Part shown: positions 61,583 through 64,000 of the stretch, piece by piece | Layout of the letters: the number at the start of each line of letters is the position of its first letter | How positions within the stretch are numbered: the first letter of the stretch is position 1 | Assembly (NCBI GenBank): GCA_032358255.1 | Contig: JAULBX010020854.1 | Coordinates: 1 to 64,000 of the forward strand | DNA length: 64,000 nt | From: Heterotrichella gracilis | Lineage: Eukaryota; Sar; Xanthophyceae; Tribonematales; Xanthonemataceae | Direction of reading: 5' to 3' | The notes under the pieces: model-generated | Databases searched by the model: none | What the model saw: only the letters and a program-made list of their open reading frames with translations | What the model was told of the DNA's origin: nothing | Program-made: the position numbers and the translations under genes

Positions 61583-62665
61583 GCTGATCACCGCCCCTTG
61601 GCCAAGCTTGAGGCTGCTGTTGCCTGCGCTGAGCCAAAGGCTGCAGGTCAGTGGTAGTGGGCTGCCTGCCTTGACGCTGCTGTGGCTGTGGTGCAGGCTG
61701 GCGCTTGTTGGTGCTGTGGATAGAATAGGATAGCCTTGGTGCAGCGGCTTACAAGTGCTTGATGCACCTCAGCTGCTTTCCACAGCTGGTGAAGGTCGGT
61801 TGCAAGCCTTGGTGCAGACCAGTAACCAAGGCACACGTCTCGTCGTTTGCACAGCCCACACCAGGGCCGTTGTTGAGATGCGCTGAAGGCGGTAAACTGT
61901 CTTTGGCTGTGTGTTAACACAGTGCGTTGCTGCTGGTGAGTGCTACGTGGGTTATAGCTGACTGTTGTATTGGTCGCTGTTTGTGAAGGTAGCTGGAGGC
62001 GCAGGATCGACTGTCAGCAGGGGTGGAAAGCAGGTGCTTGTGAAACAGAATGACGTAAGACCGCTACAGTGCGACTTGGAACAACTTGATGGGTCCCCAG
62101 TCGGCATATGGGTGGTAAGAGGTTGGGAGGTGGACGTACTGCGCATATGCATGCATTGCATTTGAAGTGCCATAGTTGTTCACGCGTTGACATAGATAGC
62201 CTCGAGTGTTTCATTGTTTTGGGTGACAACTGTGCCAACCGATGAAACAGCTGTCAGGAAGGAGAGTCTACACCCCGCTGGCAAGAACACGTCATTCTTT
62301 TCTCACCTGCTTTGGGCTTCGATCGGCAACCACTCAGCAAGGAGGCTGCACCAGGTTCATGACAGGAAAGCTCACGAAACAGTCAACGCTTATTGCCAAA
62401 CCAAACTCTTCTACTGGTAGAAGTTCTACAGTGTATTGGCCATATTACACGTGGCCATCAAGGGAGGATGTGAATGTTTTGCAAAATAGAGTAGCGTTCC
62501 CGCGCTTTGTGTTCATTCGGAGCTGGCCCTTATTGCCCTCAACATGAGACTCAAACTGCAGAGAAACACCAACACTTGTATCTGCAAGCAATGACCTCCG
62601 TATAGGTTGACAGGGCATATCGCTTGCCGACGACAAGGAGTGAAGTACCATGTGACACAGAAGCG
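61583..62665. other. Divergent region between Dib1 and the right-edge gene
   Basis: No gene is recognised. A CATATGCATGCATT motif lies at 62143. Open frames here lack recognisable domains. Confidence 0.55.
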
Positions 62666-64000
62666 ATGCGAGGGATCACAAAGCTTGCCCAGGCCTTCAG
62701 GGCCTTCAATGGGCAGTCCACCGTACTTTCACACAACCAGCTACCCCACCACGCTGCAGCTTTGGACGCCTCTGCGTCGAGCTTGAAGCTTGCCCTTCGG
62801 AATGTGCACGCAGGCGTGGCACGGCATGCTACCCAGCACCACGCCAGGCTTTGGCGGGAGCTGCAGCAGCTTCCAAAGACCACGCTCAACAGTTGCAAGG
62901 TATCGTAACGCTTCACCACCCGCACCACCAGCCACCACTGGCATCTGGGTGGGTCGTTGAGAGGCCTCGAGCTATATGCATGCATACTGCGCAGTAACAT
63001 GGGACACGTCACAAGGTGACGTGGCTGGCATCGACCTCGGTTTCTGCACGAGCTGTTGCCACAGCCTAGGTGCTGTGTTCTGTGAAGCAAAGCAGCTGCT
63101 TTGGGGTCTGCTGGGAGCTGTATTGACAGTCCAACACCAGCTACCACTGGCCTGGCCACTTTGTTTCCTGCCATCTTGATCACTGCATGCACCCCTTGTG
63201 TGTTACTTGTTGCCTGCCTGCTGCAAAGCGACACAAACCGCCATGCGGGGTTTGGTACTGCCTTGAGCCAAGGTTGCCGAGTATGTACCACTTGGCGCGC
63301 ATGCCATGGTCATCGTTGCATGTGTGAAATACACCCTTGTAGGGCGCCTAGGCAGCATACAACTTATACACTGTCACCACCATGGCTGTACCAGTGTACA
63401 AGAACGTAGCCCATGCGGTTTCGTCCATCTTCGCCATGTTTGTCCATGTTGCAGTGCTCATTCAATGTCGTTTATTGTATCTCCTACCGTAGTGTATCAG
63501 CTGATCATAAACAGTGTGCGTCCCCACTTGCGCAGAACCCCGCCAGCTGGCAGCCGAGCCACGGGTTTGCCTCACAAACCCTGCTAAGGGTTCAGCAGGC
63601 ACAGCGGGCCACATGGGTCCCCGCAGGTGTGGTCTCAGTCACGATCGCCATGGCATTCACTTGCGCTATGCGACATCGTTTTCACCCTCTTCGATACTAT
63701 GTTGTTGCACCCTCACTGCATTTGCAGTCTGCAGGGTGTGTGGGGTGGGGGGAGGGGGCTGCATTAAACCTGAAAATCATAGGCAGTCACAAGGCATTTA
63801 TGGCGGGGTATGCATAATTGCTTTATTTGGTATATAAGGTCTTGTAATCTGGTTATAGTGCTGATGAATAACGACACCACATGAACACCCACAATATTAT
63901 CGTTATCCTTGCATACACATCCATTCTCCAATTTTGCCCAGTCCATTCCCAGCGCATGTGCACTAGCCCGTTTCAACCCCTGTTCATCGTTTCCTCCCCG
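62666..64000 (+). CDS. 5' end of an unidentified, probably mitochondrial protein (runs off the right edge)
   Basis: A first exon 62666-62899 encodes MRGITKLAQAFRAFNGQSTV and continues for 78 residues rich in Ala, Leu, His, Arg and Ser with few acidic residues, like a mitochondrial presequence. It ends at a TGCAAG|gtatcg donor. A candidate second exon, 63536-63626, follows ttgcgcag and encodes NPASWQPSHGFASQTLLRVQ..., with an HGFAS site that resembles a processing site; it ends at a ccgcag|gtgtgg donor in phase 1. Later exons would lie beyond the window. I cannot name the protein. The evidence is only composition plus phase-consistent splice sites. Confidence 0.35.

Noticed and set aside
62551-63291. 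246-codon open frame on the minus strand near the right edge
   Set aside because: It has Cys/Trp/Arg-rich composition, no recognisable domain, and lies antisense to the phase-consistent exon at 62666-62899, whose composition explains it better.

Overview
The window is nuclear DNA of a green alga, most likely a trebouxiophyte-type chlorophyte. The basis is intron-rich protein genes (5 to 14 coding exons, mostly GT-AG introns of 60 to 450 bp), a holocytochrome c synthase (System III), plastid genes carrying transit peptides (a lumenal FKBP and CCB2), a short TTTAGGG (plant-type telomere) stretch inside an intron, and TGTAA-like poly(A) signals after several stop codons. No species can be named from the sequence alone.

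Seventeen protein genes could be read, fifteen of them with exon structures that keep frame throughout; a further partial gene is suspected at each edge. From left to right: a possible minus-strand exon at the left edge; mitoribosomal protein mS35 (+); the bifunctional mRNA capping enzyme (+); an ARID-Tudor-HSP20 chromatin protein (-); serine racemase (+); thylakoid-lumen FKBP of the FKBP16-3 type (-); a SANT/Myb-like plus UBA protein (+); prolyl 4-hydroxylase with a ShKT tail (+); SCO1 copper chaperone (-); RNF113/Cwc24 splicing factor (+); MSI1/RBBP4 histone chaperone (-); holocytochrome c synthase (+); NADH-cytochrome b5 reductase (-); a copine-like vWA protein ending in a U-box (+); a BTB-BACK-SPRY protein with an apparent one-base frame slip (+); a 669-residue protein ending in a histone H2B fold (+); CCB2-type cytochrome b6f assembly factor (-); Dim1/Dib1 U5 snRNP protein (-); and the 5' end of an unidentified, probably mitochondrial protein at the right edge (+). 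The genes alternate between divergent and convergent pairs with 0.6 to 1.8 kb between them. Nothing resembles an operon and no common pathway links the neighbours, though several are chromatin proteins.

The most striking item is the H2B-like gene (50879-55127): nine exons encode about 580 residues of low-complexity, basic/acidic tail in front of a recognisable but divergent H2B fold, and arginine replaces the usual ubiquitin-acceptor lysine. Other points of interest are the copine/U-box combination (plant relatives carry a RING finger there), and a repeated pattern of small tandem duplications that copy exon edges or intron ends: exon 4 of the b5 reductase in triplicate with TTTAGGG linkers, the 3' end of an HCCS intron, and the 5' edge of Dib1 exon 3. 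A TGCATGCA palindrome recurs a few hundred bp or less upstream of most start codons. Mobile-element content is low: one LINE tail fragment in the 3' region of the b5 reductase, and one 37-bp-arm foldback.
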